Below are positions 1 through 8,409 of a stretch of 64,000 nucleotides of DNA, piece after piece. The notes under the pieces are model-generated. The model was given only the letters and a program-made list of their open reading frames with translations. It did no database searches and was not told the DNA's origin. Location: NCBI RefSeq assembly GCF_047461615.1, contig NZ_JANSHI010000001.1, positions 193,409-257,408 of the forward strand, read 5' to 3'. Source of the stretch: Thermostichus sp047461615. GTDB lineage: Bacteria; Cyanobacteriota; Cyanobacteriia; Thermostichales; Thermostichaceae. Position 1 is the first letter of the stretch. Each line of letters opens with the position of its first letter. A program made the translations under genes and the position numbers.

Positions 1-301
1 CCCCTACTTGAGCCAGCCGGGTGAAATGGGGCATGGCGAGGTCTTCCAGGCCAAGTGTGCCCGTGACATCGGCTACTACCTGCGCTTTATCACCTACTCG
101 CTGGTTGCCGGTGGCACTGGTCCTCTCGATGAATACCTGGTGGCCGGTCTGCGGGAAGTGAACCGCGCTTTTAACCTTTCCCCCAGCTGGTACATTGTGG
201 CTCTGCAACACATGAAGAGCCGTGCTCTGGGCATGCTGAAGGGCCAAGCGGCCAATGAAGCTGCCATCTACTTCGATTACGCCATCAACGCCCTTAGCTA
301 G
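1..301 (+). CDS. cpcA: Phycocyanin alpha subunit, C-terminal part
   Basis: The last 100 codons of the C-phycocyanin alpha chain, cut by the left edge of the window. The phycocyanobilin-binding cysteine lies in AKCARDIGYYLR, followed by the family's VAGGTGPLDEYL and LSPSWY segments and the usual ending DYAINALS. The protein binds one bilin and assembles with CpcB into hexamers of the phycobilisome rod, harvesting light for photosystem II. It leads directly into cpcD, cpcE, cpcF and cpcG on the same strand, so this is the distal part of the cpc operon. The ATG at position 26 is internal and should not be taken as a start. Confidence 0.97.
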   Translation, partial: PYLSQPGEMGHGEVFQAKCARDIGYYLRFITYSLVAGGTGPLDEYLVAGLREVNRAFNLSPSWYIVALQHMKSRALGMLKGQAANEAAIYFDYAINALS

Positions 302-358
302 GGGAGGCTAAGCTAGGGCTCCTTAGGCAGGGGAGCAATTCCTTCTAGCAGTTTGCCT

Positions 359-398
359 GGCAGGCAGCAGCCTGGAGAAAGCCGGGTTGCTTGCCTGC
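359..398 (+). promoter_or_regulatory. Long hairpin between cpcA and cpcD
   Basis: A 17-base arm (359-375) is nearly complementary to 382-398 around a 6-base loop (agaaag). No T-run follows, so it is unlikely to be a complete Rho-independent terminator. Stem-loops behind cpcBA are known in cyanobacteria to give abundant cpcBA mRNA and less distal transcript by processing or partial termination; that role here is inference. The 302-521 gap holds no other gene I can support. Confidence 0.6.
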
Positions 399-521
399 AG
401 GCTCAAGCCAGAGGGAAAGCATTCCTAAACTTGCTGCAAAGCAGCTTGATAGCGCTTTGGAAAAGCTCCTTTTTGCCCATGCGACTTTGATAAGCGGGAG
501 TGTTAACAGCGGGGGAAAGCC

Positions 522-767
522 ATGTTTGGTCAAAGCACCAGCAGCCCGGAAGCTCTAACAGAAGCCGGTAGCCGGGTTTACAAGATTGAGTACACTGGCC
601 TCCTTAACCCGCCCGATGCCCTGACCACCTCAGCGAAGGTACGCCGCAGCACCGCTACGCTTACAGTTCCCTACAGCCGGCTGTCTGCTGAGATGCAGCG
701 CATTCTCCGGATGGGTGGCAAGGTTCTCCGGGTTACTCCTCTTACGGGATCTCCTACTTCCCAGTGA
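522..767 (+). CDS. cpcD: Phycobilisome rod-capping linker CpcD
   Basis: An 81-residue protein that is essentially one CpcD domain: YKIEYTGL near the start, then a basic strand (VRRSTATLTVPYSRL) and the conserved MQRILRMGGKVLRV. CpcD caps the core-distal end of phycocyanin rods and limits their length. The ATG at 522 follows a purine-rich stretch (gggggaaag). It sits between cpcA and cpcE; no cpcC rod linker lies between cpcA and cpcD, so any cpcC must be upstream of the window or elsewhere. Confidence 0.93.
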   Translation: MFGQSTSSPEALTEAGSRVYKIEYTGLLNPPDALTTSAKVRRSTATLTVPYSRLSAEMQRILRMGGKVLRVTPLTGSPTSQ

Positions 768-831
768 AGGATCTGGCTGCGCTGGAGCGTGGCTCTGGGC
801 AAGCAGTCGTTGAGAGAGCTGCCCTAGTTTC

Positions 832-1623
832 ATGAACGGTTCGGCAACAGCTCGCATAGCCTCCAACACGGCGGTGCTGCCCCAGCAGCTTACCTGGGAG
901 CAGGCAATAGCCTGGCTGCAAGGAGACGATCCGCAGGATCGCTACTATGCAGCCTGGTACTTGGGCACGATTCGCGAGGCGCGGGCAGTGGAGCCTTTGC
1001 TATTGGCGCTGCAGGACGAGCGGGATCGCACAGCGTTGGGAGGCTATCCGCTGCGGCGCAGTGCCGCTAAAGCTCTAGGGCAGATTGGCGATGTCCGGGC
1101 GGTACCTGGGCTAATTGAGGCGCTTAGCTGTAGCGATTTGCTGGTGCGAGAGGAGGCGGCCTACGCTCTAGCCCAGTTGGGAGACAGGCGAGCGGTGCAG
1201 CCTCTTTTAGCTTTGTTAAGGTCGCAAGAGGAGCAGCCTTGGGAGGCTTTCATTGAGGCGCTGGGCCACCTCAACGCCACAGAAGCGGAAGCAGCCATTC
1301 GGCCCTTCTTAGATCACCCCTCAGAAAGAGTGCGCTCGGCAGCAGCTTGGGTACTCTATCGCTTTACCCAAGCGGAGGAGCTGACCCAGATTTTGGTGGC
1401 GCTGCTAGCCCACCCTAACTTTAGCTTGCGCCAGGCGGCCCTCTTTGATCTGGCTGAATCGGGCTGGCTGGCGGGGGCATCCCCGCTGGCAACCGCCAAC
1501 GTAGCCCTCAACCTGCGCCTCAATGCTTTAAAGCGGCTGTTTGACGTGGCCTTGCAGTTGGGGTGGGTGCCGCCAGATCAGGTGGCAGCGGCAATTATCC
1601 CCCAGCTGGACAAGCTGTTTTAG
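832..1623 (+). CDS. cpcE: Phycocyanobilin lyase subunit CpcE
   Basis: A 263-residue HEAT-like repeat protein. Successive helical repeats read like RYYAAWYLGTIREARAVEPLL, RRSAAKALGQIGDVRAVPGL and REEAAYALAQLGDRRAVQPLL. CpcE pairs with CpcF to form the lyase that attaches phycocyanobilin to the alpha-subunit cysteine of CpcA. The length is typical for the family. It lies 64 bases after cpcD and 43 bases before cpcF, in the normal cpc operon order. Confidence 0.95.
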   Translation: MNGSATARIASNTAVLPQQLTWEQAIAWLQGDDPQDRYYAAWYLGTIREARAVEPLLLALQDERDRTALGGYPLRRSAAKALGQIGDVRAVPGLIEALSCSDLLVREEAAYALAQLGDRRAVQPLLALLRSQEEQPWEAFIEALGHLNATEAEAAIRPFLDHPSERVRSAAAWVLYRFTQAEELTQILVALLAHPNFSLRQAALFDLAESGWLAGASPLATANVALNLRLNALKRLFDVALQLGWVPPDQVAAAIIPQLDKLF

Positions 1624-1666
1624 ACCTGGAACCTCTAACCTTACTACCTTAGCTTCTAGGCTGGTC

Positions 1667-2308
1667 ATGTCCTCTTCATCAGCTGCACAAGGGCTTCCTC
1701 CTGCTGTGGCCCAACTGGCTACCCAGCTGGAGCAGGCCACTTCAGAGGCAGAGCTGCTAGGGGCGGTGCGAGCCCTGGGATCCCTAGGACAGGTAGAAGG
1801 GATCCCCCTGCTCATTCGCGCTTTTGGCTTCAACCGTCCTGCTGTAGGGGAGGCGGCTCTGGAGGAGGTGCTGCGCTTTGGAGAAGCGGCAGTACAGCCC
1901 TTGCTGGCCAACATTGACGGCTTTGACTACGGGGCGCGGGCCTACTCGGTGCGAGCTTTAGCCCGCATTGGCCATGGGGATGCCTACCCCTTTTTGGTCG
2001 AGGCCATTGTGGCCGATTTTGCCCCCAGCGTGCGGCGGGCAGCAACGCGCGGGCTGGGACGGGTGGCTGCCCAGCGACCCCTGTCCGATCAAGAGCAAGC
2101 TTTGCAGCTACTGCGGCGATGCCTGGGGGATGCCGATTGGGGAGTGCGCTATGCCGCCGTTGCAGCCCTAACGGATCTAGCCCGCCTGGGAGAACTTTCT
2201 CTGCGAGCTGCTGCCGAGGCAGCCCTTCAGATAGCTTTGCAGGATGCGGATCCTCTGATCCCTCTCCGCGCTCGCCTAAGCCAGCAGGAACTGGCTAGGG
2301 AGGCGTAG
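1667..2308 (+). CDS. cpcF: Phycocyanobilin lyase subunit CpcF
   Basis: 213 residues of HEAT/PBS-lyase repeats, with units such as AYSVRALARIGHGDAYPFLVEA and VRRAATRGLGRVA. It is the partner of CpcE in the heterodimeric CpcA bilin lyase. The reading frame is open back to 1541, but that part overlaps cpcE and encodes Trp/Cys/Arg-rich sequence unlike the family, so the ATG at 1667, 43 bases after the cpcE stop, is taken as the start. Confidence 0.93.
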   Translation: MSSSSAAQGLPPAVAQLATQLEQATSEAELLGAVRALGSLGQVEGIPLLIRAFGFNRPAVGEAALEEVLRFGEAAVQPLLANIDGFDYGARAYSVRALARIGHGDAYPFLVEAIVADFAPSVRRAATRGLGRVAAQRPLSDQEQALQLLRRCLGDADWGVRYAAVAALTDLARLGELSLRAAAEAALQIALQDADPLIPLRARLSQQELAREA

Positions 2309-2350
2309 GCTCTCTTCTTTGTTGTTTGTTTCTTGTTAGGAGCACAGCCC

Positions 2351-3076
2351 ATGTCTCTTCCGTTGATTGCCGATCGCCCCACTACGCAAAACGAGCGGGT
2401 AAACCGCTACTTTGTACCCAGCGACGAAACTCCCCCCGTCTACCGCCCCGATGACCCGGCGGGCATTGAGAATGTTATCCGCGCTGCCTACCGCCAAATC
2501 TTCAGCGAGCACCTGATGCTGGAGAGCTACCGGCAGAAAGCGCTGGAATCCCAGCTGCGCAACGGGGCAATTTCGGTAAAAGAGTTTATCCGGGGCCTGG
2601 GCAAGTCGGAGGTCTACCGCAACTTGGTCATGGTTCCCAACGACAACTACCGCTTCGTTGAGATCACCTTCCAGCGCTTCCTGGGTCGGCCCACCTACAG
2701 CCAAATGGAGCGCATCAAGTACTCCATCATTCTGGCCACCCGCGGCTTAGACGGCTTTATCGACGCCATTGTCGATAGCGAGGAGTACGACGCTGCTTTT
2801 GGGGACGATGTGGTGCCCTACCAGCGCCGCCGCCTTTCGGAGAAACCGACCAACTTGGTTACCCCCCGCTACGGAGCCCGTTGGCGGGATATCTCCGGCG
2901 TGAGGCCCTCGGCTCGGGAGGTGGTGCGCACCTATCGGGTTGTTCGCTTGCCTAAGCCCGGCGATCCGGAGAACTTCCTCAACATGGCTCGCATGCTCAA
3001 CCCCAAGCCGGCAGCGCGGCAAAACATTAGCGTCTTCGATCTGAAGATCCCCGACATGACCACCAACCGTCGCTAG
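2351..3076 (+). CDS. cpcG: Phycobilisome rod-core linker CpcG
   Basis: 241 residues with the PBS linker domain (Pfam PBS_linker_poly type) in the N-terminal two thirds: ENVIRAAYRQIFSEHLML, RGLGKSEVYR, then RFVEITFQRFLGRPTYSQ and GLDGFIDAIVDSEEY. CpcG attaches phycocyanin rods to the allophycocyanin core. The C-terminal part is soluble and basic without a clear membrane helix, so it looks like CpcG1 rather than the membrane-anchored CpcL type. The ATG at 2351 has a ttagga ribosome-binding site; the frame opens six codons earlier without one. Last gene of the operon here. Confidence 0.94.
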   Translation: MSLPLIADRPTTQNERVNRYFVPSDETPPVYRPDDPAGIENVIRAAYRQIFSEHLMLESYRQKALESQLRNGAISVKEFIRGLGKSEVYRNLVMVPNDNYRFVEITFQRFLGRPTYSQMERIKYSIILATRGLDGFIDAIVDSEEYDAAFGDDVVPYQRRRLSEKPTNLVTPRYGARWRDISGVRPSAREVVRTYRVVRLPKPGDPENFLNMARMLNPKPAARQNISVFDLKIPDMTTNRR

Positions 3077-3180
3077 CCCTAGACAAGCTCTCTAGGACAA
3101 TTGCTTGCGGGACTGCCGGGCCGATGCTCCGAGGCTGTTTGGCTGGGGGGGCTCGGCAGTTCGGTTGCGGCAAGATTCGT

Positions 3181-3186
3181 TATAAT
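3181..3186 (+). promoter_or_regulatory. Probable -10 element (TATAAT)
   Basis: A perfect TATAAT lies 30 bases before the ATG at 3217. No good -35 box lies at the usual 16-18 base spacing. An imperfect inverted repeat (ACTGCCG at 3112-3118, CGGCAGT at 3154-3160) lies just upstream and may mark the end of the cpc transcript. Assignment by position only. Confidence 0.45.
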
Positions 3187-3216
3187 CTGGGTGATGCTTC
3201 TTAACACTTGGGCTGC

Positions 3217-3528
3217 ATGAGGAATCCCGTTGTGCGAGCTTTTTTCGTCGGCAAAGCAGTGGCCGATGTTCTGCGCGAGCGTTGGGAAGGCGCTCTTGCC
3301 GACCTTGCTGCGGAGGTGGGCAAGCTGTGGGCAGAGCTGCAGGAGGGCTGGCAGACTTTTGCCCAGGATGTCATGGCCCGAGCTGAGGCGGAAGCATCGC
3401 TAGCTACCCAAGAGATGGCCTCGTCCACCTACAAGGTGGAGGATTTGCAGGCAACTCTAGATGACCTGCGGGCCGAGGTGGCGCAGCTACGCTCTGAGTT
3501 GCAGAAGTACCGGAATCGAAGCGCTTGA
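3217..3528 (+). CDS. Small conserved cyanobacterial protein (DUF6825-like)
   Basis: 103 residues. The start (NPVVRAFFVGKAVADVL) and the C-terminal coiled coil (LQATLDDLRAEVAQLRSELQKYRNR) resemble a family found in cyanobacteria and plastids, which I recall as DUF6825, of unknown function and probably thylakoid-linked. The ATG at 3217 is chosen; a TTG three codons earlier is possible. The stop overlaps the TTG start of the ABC1 kinase gene by three bases (TTGA), so the two are translationally coupled. Confidence 0.7.
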   Translation: MRNPVVRAFFVGKAVADVLRERWEGALADLAAEVGKLWAELQEGWQTFAQDVMARAEAEASLATQEMASSTYKVEDLQATLDDLRAEVAQLRSELQKYRNRSA

Positions 3529-5246
3529 AGGCAAGCACAGCAAAGGGATCCAAGCCTGCTAAGCCCTATACCGCCTACCGGTGGGCCCGAGAGAACTACA
3601 GCCGCTGGGGCCGTCTTTTCGACATCTGGCGCTTTGTGCTGACCTGGCTCTTCTATCTCTGGCTGGATCAGCAGGCCTGGAGCTATGGGGGGCAGCCCAC
3701 GCCAGAGCGAAAGGCTAAACGCCGCCGCGCCCGAGCCATTTGGATCCGCGAGACGTTGCTCCACCTCGGCCCTACCTTTATTAAGGTGGGGCAGTTTTTC
3801 TCCACCCGCGCTGATCTCTTCCCCTCCGAGTACGTCGAGGAGCTGTCCAAGCTGCAGGATCAGGTGCCCGCCTTTGGTTACGAACAGGTGGCGGCCATCG
3901 TGCAGCAGGAGCTCGGCAAGCCCATTGAGCAGATTTACAGCTACTTCGATCCCACCCCTTTGGCAGCAGCCAGCTTGGGGCAAGTGCATCGCGCCAAGCT
4001 GAAAAGCGGCGAAGAAGTGGTGGTGAAGGTACAGCGACCGGGCTTGGTGCAGCTATTTACCATTGACCTGGAGATCGGTCGCGGCATTGCTGAGTTTTTT
4101 CAGCACCACACCCCGTGGGGTGGAGCGGGCCGCGACTGGCTTGGCATCTACGAAGAGTGTCGCCGCACCCTCTGGGAGGAGGTGGACTATCTCAACGAGG
4201 GCCGCAACGCCGACACTTTCCGCCGCAACTTTCGCGACATGCCCCAGATTGCTGTTCCCAAGGTGTACTGGCGCTACACCTCCCCCCGTCTGCTGACATT
4301 GGAATACCTGCCAGGGATCAAAATTAGCGACTACGAGGCACTGAGCGCGGCGGGATTGGATCGCAAGGCTTTGGCCCGCTTGGGGGCGGAGGCCTATCTG
4401 CGGCAACTGCTCAAAGACGGCTTTTTCCACGCCGATCCCCACCCTGGCAATATTGCCGTCAAGCCAGATGGCACGCTGATCTTCTACGACTTCGGTATGA
4501 TGGGGCGCCTTCGTCCCGGCATCAAGGAAAAACTGGCAGGTATGCTGGCAGCGGTGGTGGCCAAAGATGCCGAGCAGGTGGTGGCCCTGTTGGTGGAGCT
4601 GGGTGTTCTAGTACCCACTGCCGATCTGGCACCAGTACGCCGCTCGGTGCAGTACCTTCTGGATCACTTCCTAGACAAACCCTTCTCCAGCAAGCTGGAT
4701 AAGATCTCGGTGGCGGCCATCAGCGAAGACCTCTACGAGCTGGCCTATGAGCAGCCGTTTCGCTTCCCCGCCACCTTTACCTTTGTCCTGCGAGCCCTCA
4801 CGACCCTGGAGGGGCTGGGAAAAGGGCTGGATCCAGAGTTTAACTTTATTGAGGTGGCCAAGCCTTTTGCAGAGGAGCTCATGAACAGTAGCCACCCCGA
4901 GAGGGAAACCCTGCTGGCTCGGGTCAGCCGCCAGGCGGTAGAGTTTACCAGCACCAGCCTCAGCCTGCCCCGCCGTCTGGAGACGGCCTTAAGTAAATTG
5001 GAACAGGGGGAGCTGCGCCTGCGGGTTCGCTCCAGTGAGACGGAACGCCTGCTGCGTCAGCTCAACTCGACGGGCTGGGGCACCACTTACGCGGTGCTGT
5101 TTGCAACTTTTTTTCTTAGCGCCACGCAGCTATTTTTGGCTGGGCATGCTACTTTAGCGATTGTCGCCCTGGCCTTGGCTGTCTTGGCTGCCGCGGCGCT
5201 GCTCAGGGTACTCTTAAAGGCAAAGGAATTGGATCGGCTGAGGTGA
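3525..5246 (+). CDS. ABC1/UbiB (AarF) family atypical kinase
   Basis: 573 residues. The family signature KxGQ is at about residues 87-90 (FIKVGQFFSTR), followed by the alanine-rich nucleotide loop AAASLGQVHRAKL, the VKVQRPG lysine strand, the catalytic ADPHPGN and the metal-binding DFGMMG. Two hydrophobic helices close the protein (from about TYAVLFATFFLSATQLFLAG). Plant and cyanobacterial members influence quinone and tocopherol metabolism at thylakoids; the exact substrate is unknown. It starts at TTG 3525 overlapping the upstream stop, and its own stop overlaps the next start, making a three-gene coupled run with the PP2C phosphatase. Confidence 0.92.
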   Translation: MKASTAKGSKPAKPYTAYRWARENYSRWGRLFDIWRFVLTWLFYLWLDQQAWSYGGQPTPERKAKRRRARAIWIRETLLHLGPTFIKVGQFFSTRADLFPSEYVEELSKLQDQVPAFGYEQVAAIVQQELGKPIEQIYSYFDPTPLAAASLGQVHRAKLKSGEEVVVKVQRPGLVQLFTIDLEIGRGIAEFFQHHTPWGGAGRDWLGIYEECRRTLWEEVDYLNEGRNADTFRRNFRDMPQIAVPKVYWRYTSPRLLTLEYLPGIKISDYEALSAAGLDRKALARLGAEAYLRQLLKDGFFHADPHPGNIAVKPDGTLIFYDFGMMGRLRPGIKEKLAGMLAAVVAKDAEQVVALLVELGVLVPTADLAPVRRSVQYLLDHFLDKPFSSKLDKISVAAISEDLYELAYEQPFRFPATFTFVLRALTTLEGLGKGLDPEFNFIEVAKPFAEELMNSSHPERETLLARVSRQAVEFTSTSLSLPRRLETALSKLEQGELRLRVRSSETERLLRQLNSTGWGTTYAVLFATFFLSATQLFLAGHATLAIVALALAVLAAAALLRVLLKAKELDRLR

Positions 5247-5965
5247 TGCGACGCTATGCTGGCGCTACGGATCCGGGCAAGGTTCGCAGCGGCAATCAGG
5301 ATGCTTACTACTGCGATCCGGAAGGTCGCTACTTCATCGTTGCCGATGGCATGGGTGGACATGCAGCAGGAGCCGTAGCCAGCCAGCTGGCAGTTGAGAC
5401 CATTCGAGCCTATTTGGATCGAGGCTGGGAGATGGTGCCGGCGCCCAAGCTCCTTAGCGAAGCAGTGGAAGCCGCCAACGAGGCCATTCTCAAAGATCAG
5501 CGGGAAAACCCGCAACGGGCAGACATGGGCACCACTGTGGTGGTGGCGATGGTGGATCCCAAAAACAATTGCTGGAGTGCTCACATCGGCGACTCCCGCC
5601 TCTACCGCCTGCGCGGATCCCAGCTGCAGCAGATGACGGAAGATCACACGCTAGTCGCCCGCTCGGTTCGCCAGGGGGAGTTAACCCAAGAGCAGGCCCG
5701 CATCCACCCCTGGCGGCACATCCTTGAGCGCTGCCTGGGCCGGCCTGACACAGGGCCACCTGCTATCCAACCCATTACCCTGCTTCCTGGGGATCGCCTC
5801 CTGTTGTGCAGCGATGGACTAACCGAGGAGCTGGACGACGAAGTCATTGCCGAATATTGCTTGAAGGTGCCAGACTTGGAGCAGCTTGTCCTCGAGTTAA
5901 TCGAGGCAGCCAAAGAGCGAGGAGGTCGGGACAACATCACGGTCGTTGTTGCCGAGTACGCGTGA
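5246..5965 (+). CDS. PP2C-type protein serine/threonine phosphatase
   Basis: 239 residues, about the length of minimal bacterial PP2C (PstP/PrpC type) with no extra domain. Metal-binding motifs are in order: SGNQDAYY, VADGMGGHAAGAVAS, GDSRLYRL, CSDGLTEELDD and GGRDNITVVV. It should remove phosphate from Ser/Thr residues in a Mg/Mn-dependent reaction. The ATG at 5246 overlaps the kinase stop; a GTG one codon earlier is equally possible. The pairing with an ABC1 kinase may be functional, but that is inference. Confidence 0.93.
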   Translation: MRRYAGATDPGKVRSGNQDAYYCDPEGRYFIVADGMGGHAAGAVASQLAVETIRAYLDRGWEMVPAPKLLSEAVEAANEAILKDQRENPQRADMGTTVVVAMVDPKNNCWSAHIGDSRLYRLRGSQLQQMTEDHTLVARSVRQGELTQEQARIHPWRHILERCLGRPDTGPPAIQPITLLPGDRLLLCSDGLTEELDDEVIAEYCLKVPDLEQLVLELIEAAKERGGRDNITVVVAEYA

Positions 5966-6037
5966 CGTCCTCCCCTCAATCAAGGTTGGCCTTACCCCAA
6001 AATCCAACGAGTGGGAGTTGCGCTGGCAGTGAAAAGC

Positions 6038-6071
6038 AGGGGCTTGCCAGTCATCTCCCCGGCAAACCCCT
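6038..6071. terminator. Shared hairpin between convergent genes
   Basis: The arm aggggcttgcc (6038-6048) pairs with ggcaaacccct (6061-6071), with one mismatch, around a 12-base loop. It sits between the stop of the PP2C gene and the stop of the convergent binding-protein gene and could act for both strands. No strong T-tract on either side. Confidence 0.5.
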
Positions 6072-6097
6072 ACTTGTCGAAGACAGCAGCCCAGTCT

Positions 6098-7351
6098 TTA
6101 GCTCTTCGGCTCAAACACCTTCAAGTCTACGATCTTCCCGCCCTTGAAGGTCCAGTGGGCAAAGGTTCCGGCTACGTCTCCCTTTTCATCGAAGTCCAGC
6201 GAGCCAGAAGCGCCAGTGTAATTGATGTCTTCCCCTTTCTTCAGCAGCTCCACCGCCTTGGCCCACTCGCCAGGCAGGATTTCGGTGCCAGGGGGATTGG
6301 CCACTTGCCGCAGGGCATCGCGGATAGCAGTGCCATCGGTGCTGCCTGCTTTTTGGATGGCCAGAGCCAGAAGGAAGGCAGCATCGTAGGCAGTGTCGAT
6401 GTAGGGAGTGGGGGGCACTTCCCCGTAGGCAGCTTTGTAGGCTTGAACAAAGCTCTGGTAAGCCTTGGTGTCAGTACGGGCCTGGGGCGAAGTGCCAATG
6501 GATCCCTCTAGCTTATCTGCCCCCACCTGGGCAGCCAGATCAGGAGAGCGCATGCCGTCTGTTAAGACAAAGCGCTTAAATAGCCCCCCTTCCAAGGCTT
6601 GCCGCAAGATAACCGCGCCGTTTTCTGGATAGCCAATGACCACCAGCGCCTGGGGGTTCCCTTCCTTGAGCTGATCCAGCTCGCCGCGGTAGGAAGCTTT
6701 GCCTGGCTCGTAGGGGACGGCCTTGGTGATCTTGCCCCCCCGCTTCTCAAAGGCAGCCTTGAAACTGTCGGCTAGACCCTGGCCGTAGTCGTTGTTGATG
6801 TAGATAACAGCCAGGCGATCCAGCTTCTCTTCACGGGTAATCTGCGCTAGGGCTACCCCTTGGAAAGCATCGGAAGGAACGGTGCGGAACAAAAAGTCAT
6901 TGTCGTCCAAGGTGGTGATGGTGGGCGCGGTAGAGGCCGGTGAAATTTGCGGAATCTTGCTGGGAACCGTTACTGTCGTGGCCACCGGAATGGTAACGCC
7001 ACTGCCCAAAGCGCCAACAATGGCGGCCACCTTCTCCACGTTCACTAACCGCTTGGCCGCATCAATAGCCGGCTGGGCTGACGTCTGGTCATCCGCTTCC
7101 ACCACTTGAACTTGAGATCCGAGGACGCCGCCAGCTTCGTTGATCTGCTGGAGGGCCAGCTTGATGCCCTTGAGGCAGTTTTCCCCATAGGCCTGCAGGT
7201 CGCCCGTCAAAGACAGCAGCGCTCCTATCTTGATCGGGGCTTTGGCTGCTTGCTGAGCTGTGCTTGGCAGCAGGGTGGTGGCCAGCGCCGCTGCCGTCAG
7301 GGCTGCCGCCGTCGCGAAGGCCCGCCGGGTCAGTTTGTGCATGGGAGACAT
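6098..7351 (-). CDS. ABC transporter substrate-binding protein, branched-chain/neutral amino acid type
   Basis: 417 residues. An N-terminal signal peptide (basic MHKLTRR, hydrophobic Ala/Leu core, AQQAA) precedes a type I periplasmic-binding fold: IKIGALLSLTGDLQAYGENCLKGIKLA, then VNVEKVAAIVGALGSGVTIP and a C-terminal lobe with YIDTAYDAAFLLALA. This is the LivJ/LivK/NatB group (Peripla_BP_6), so amino acids are the likely ligands. The ATG at 7351 has a good GGAGG site nine bases upstream; the frame extends to 7396 without one. It is divergent from the two ATPase genes that probably energise the same transporter. Permease genes are not in the window, as with the scattered nat genes of other cyanobacteria. 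Confidence 0.9.
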   Translation of the reverse strand: MSPMHKLTRRAFATAAALTAAALATTLLPSTAQQAAKAPIKIGALLSLTGDLQAYGENCLKGIKLALQQINEAGGVLGSQVQVVEADDQTSAQPAIDAAKRLVNVEKVAAIVGALGSGVTIPVATTVTVPSKIPQISPASTAPTITTLDDNDFLFRTVPSDAFQGVALAQITREEKLDRLAVIYINNDYGQGLADSFKAAFEKRGGKITKAVPYEPGKASYRGELDQLKEGNPQALVVIGYPENGAVILRQALEGGLFKRFVLTDGMRSPDLAAQVGADKLEGSIGTSPQARTDTKAYQSFVQAYKAAYGEVPPTPYIDTAYDAAFLLALAIQKAGSTDGTAIRDALRQVANPPGTEILPGEWAKAVELLKKGEDINYTGASGSLDFDEKGDVAGTFAHWTFKGGKIVDLKVFEPKS

Positions 7352-7566
7352 AACCAAGAACCTCCAATGAGCTCCAATGAGGGAATAAAACTGCAATTCT
7401 CAAAGGTCGGTGGTATAGAGGTAGACGCTGGCCCACCTCAAAGGGTTCCCTCCAAGAGCCAGCCCAACCCCCGCGGAAGGGCTTCTTGGCAAACCTACCC
7501 GCATTTGGTTAAGCAAGCTTCTTTACCCTACGACGAAAGCTCATAAAATGGTGAATCCATTAGGGA

Positions 7567-8409
7567 ATGGAGCTTTCCCAGGGTAGCGGTGTGATCGTTA
7601 TTGACGACATCTCCAAACAGTTTGGCGGCGTCAATGCCCTAGATCACTGTTCCTTCCGCATCGAAGCTGGTCGGATCACGGGCTTGATTGGCCCCAACGG
7701 GGCGGGGAAAACAACTCTTTTCAACATCATTGCCGGTTTTATTCGGCCCAATAGCGGACGCATCTGGCTAGATGGGGAAGACGTCACGGGCTTGCCTCCC
7801 CACCAGTTGTTTCAACGTGGGCTGGTGCGCACCTTCCAGATCCCGCGGGAGTTTGGCCGCATGACCGTTCTGGAAAACTTAATGGTTGTTCCTCCCCATC
7901 AGGCTGGAGAAAACCTATTTAACGCCTGGTTCCGCTGGCGGCGAGTACAGCGGCAGGAGCGCCAGCTTCAGGCTCGGGCTGAAGAAGTTTTGGAACGGCT
8001 CAACCTCATCCACCTGCGGGATCAACTGGCAGTCAACCTTTCGGGCGGGCAAAAGAAGCTGCTGGAACTGGGACGCACCCTGATGACCGATGCGCGGGTC
8101 ATCCTCTTGGACGAGCCGGGGGCTGGGGTCAACCGCACGTTGCTGGCAGACCTAATCCGCTTTATTGAGTACCTCAACCGCGAGCGCGGCTGCACCTTCT
8201 GCATCATTGAACACGACCTGGATCTGGTGACCCGCCTTTGCCACCACGTGGTGGTCATGGCGGGGGGAAGGGTGTTAACCCAGGGACCCATGCAGGAAAT
8301 TCGGCAGAACCCTGCCGTGCGCGAGGCCTATTTGGGATCCATCGCTTTAGCAGATGCCCTCAGCTCGGGGCCAGCCTCCACCCTCTCGCCGGAGGGATCC
8401 CCGCCATGA
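7567..8409 (+). CDS. livG: Amino-acid ABC transporter ATP-binding protein, LivG type
   Basis: 280 residues. Walker A GPNGAGKTT, signature LSGGQKK, Walker B VILLDEP followed by the GAGVN typical of LivG, and the H-loop IIEHDLDLV. It hydrolyses ATP on the cytoplasmic face of a branched-chain or neutral amino-acid importer. Its last bases overlap the next ATPase start (ATGA). The 215-base divergent gap before it holds the promoters of both directions; a TAAAAT-like sequence lies just upstream of the start. Confidence 0.9.
   Translation: MELSQGSGVIVIDDISKQFGGVNALDHCSFRIEAGRITGLIGPNGAGKTTLFNIIAGFIRPNSGRIWLDGEDVTGLPPHQLFQRGLVRTFQIPREFGRMTVLENLMVVPPHQAGENLFNAWFRWRRVQRQERQLQARAEEVLERLNLIHLRDQLAVNLSGGQKKLLELGRTLMTDARVILLDEPGAGVNRTLLADLIRFIEYLNRERGCTFCIIEHDLDLVTRLCHHVVVMAGGRVLTQGPMQEIRQNPAVREAYLGSIALADALSSGPASTLSPEGSPP

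Noticed and set aside
345..533. Small - strand open frame between cpcA and cpcD
   Set aside because: Covers the hairpin region, no ribosome-binding site and no recognisable protein.
6011..6511. 166-codon + strand frame downstream of the PP2C gene
   Set aside because: Antisense to the substrate-binding protein gene, which has a signal peptide and clear family motifs.
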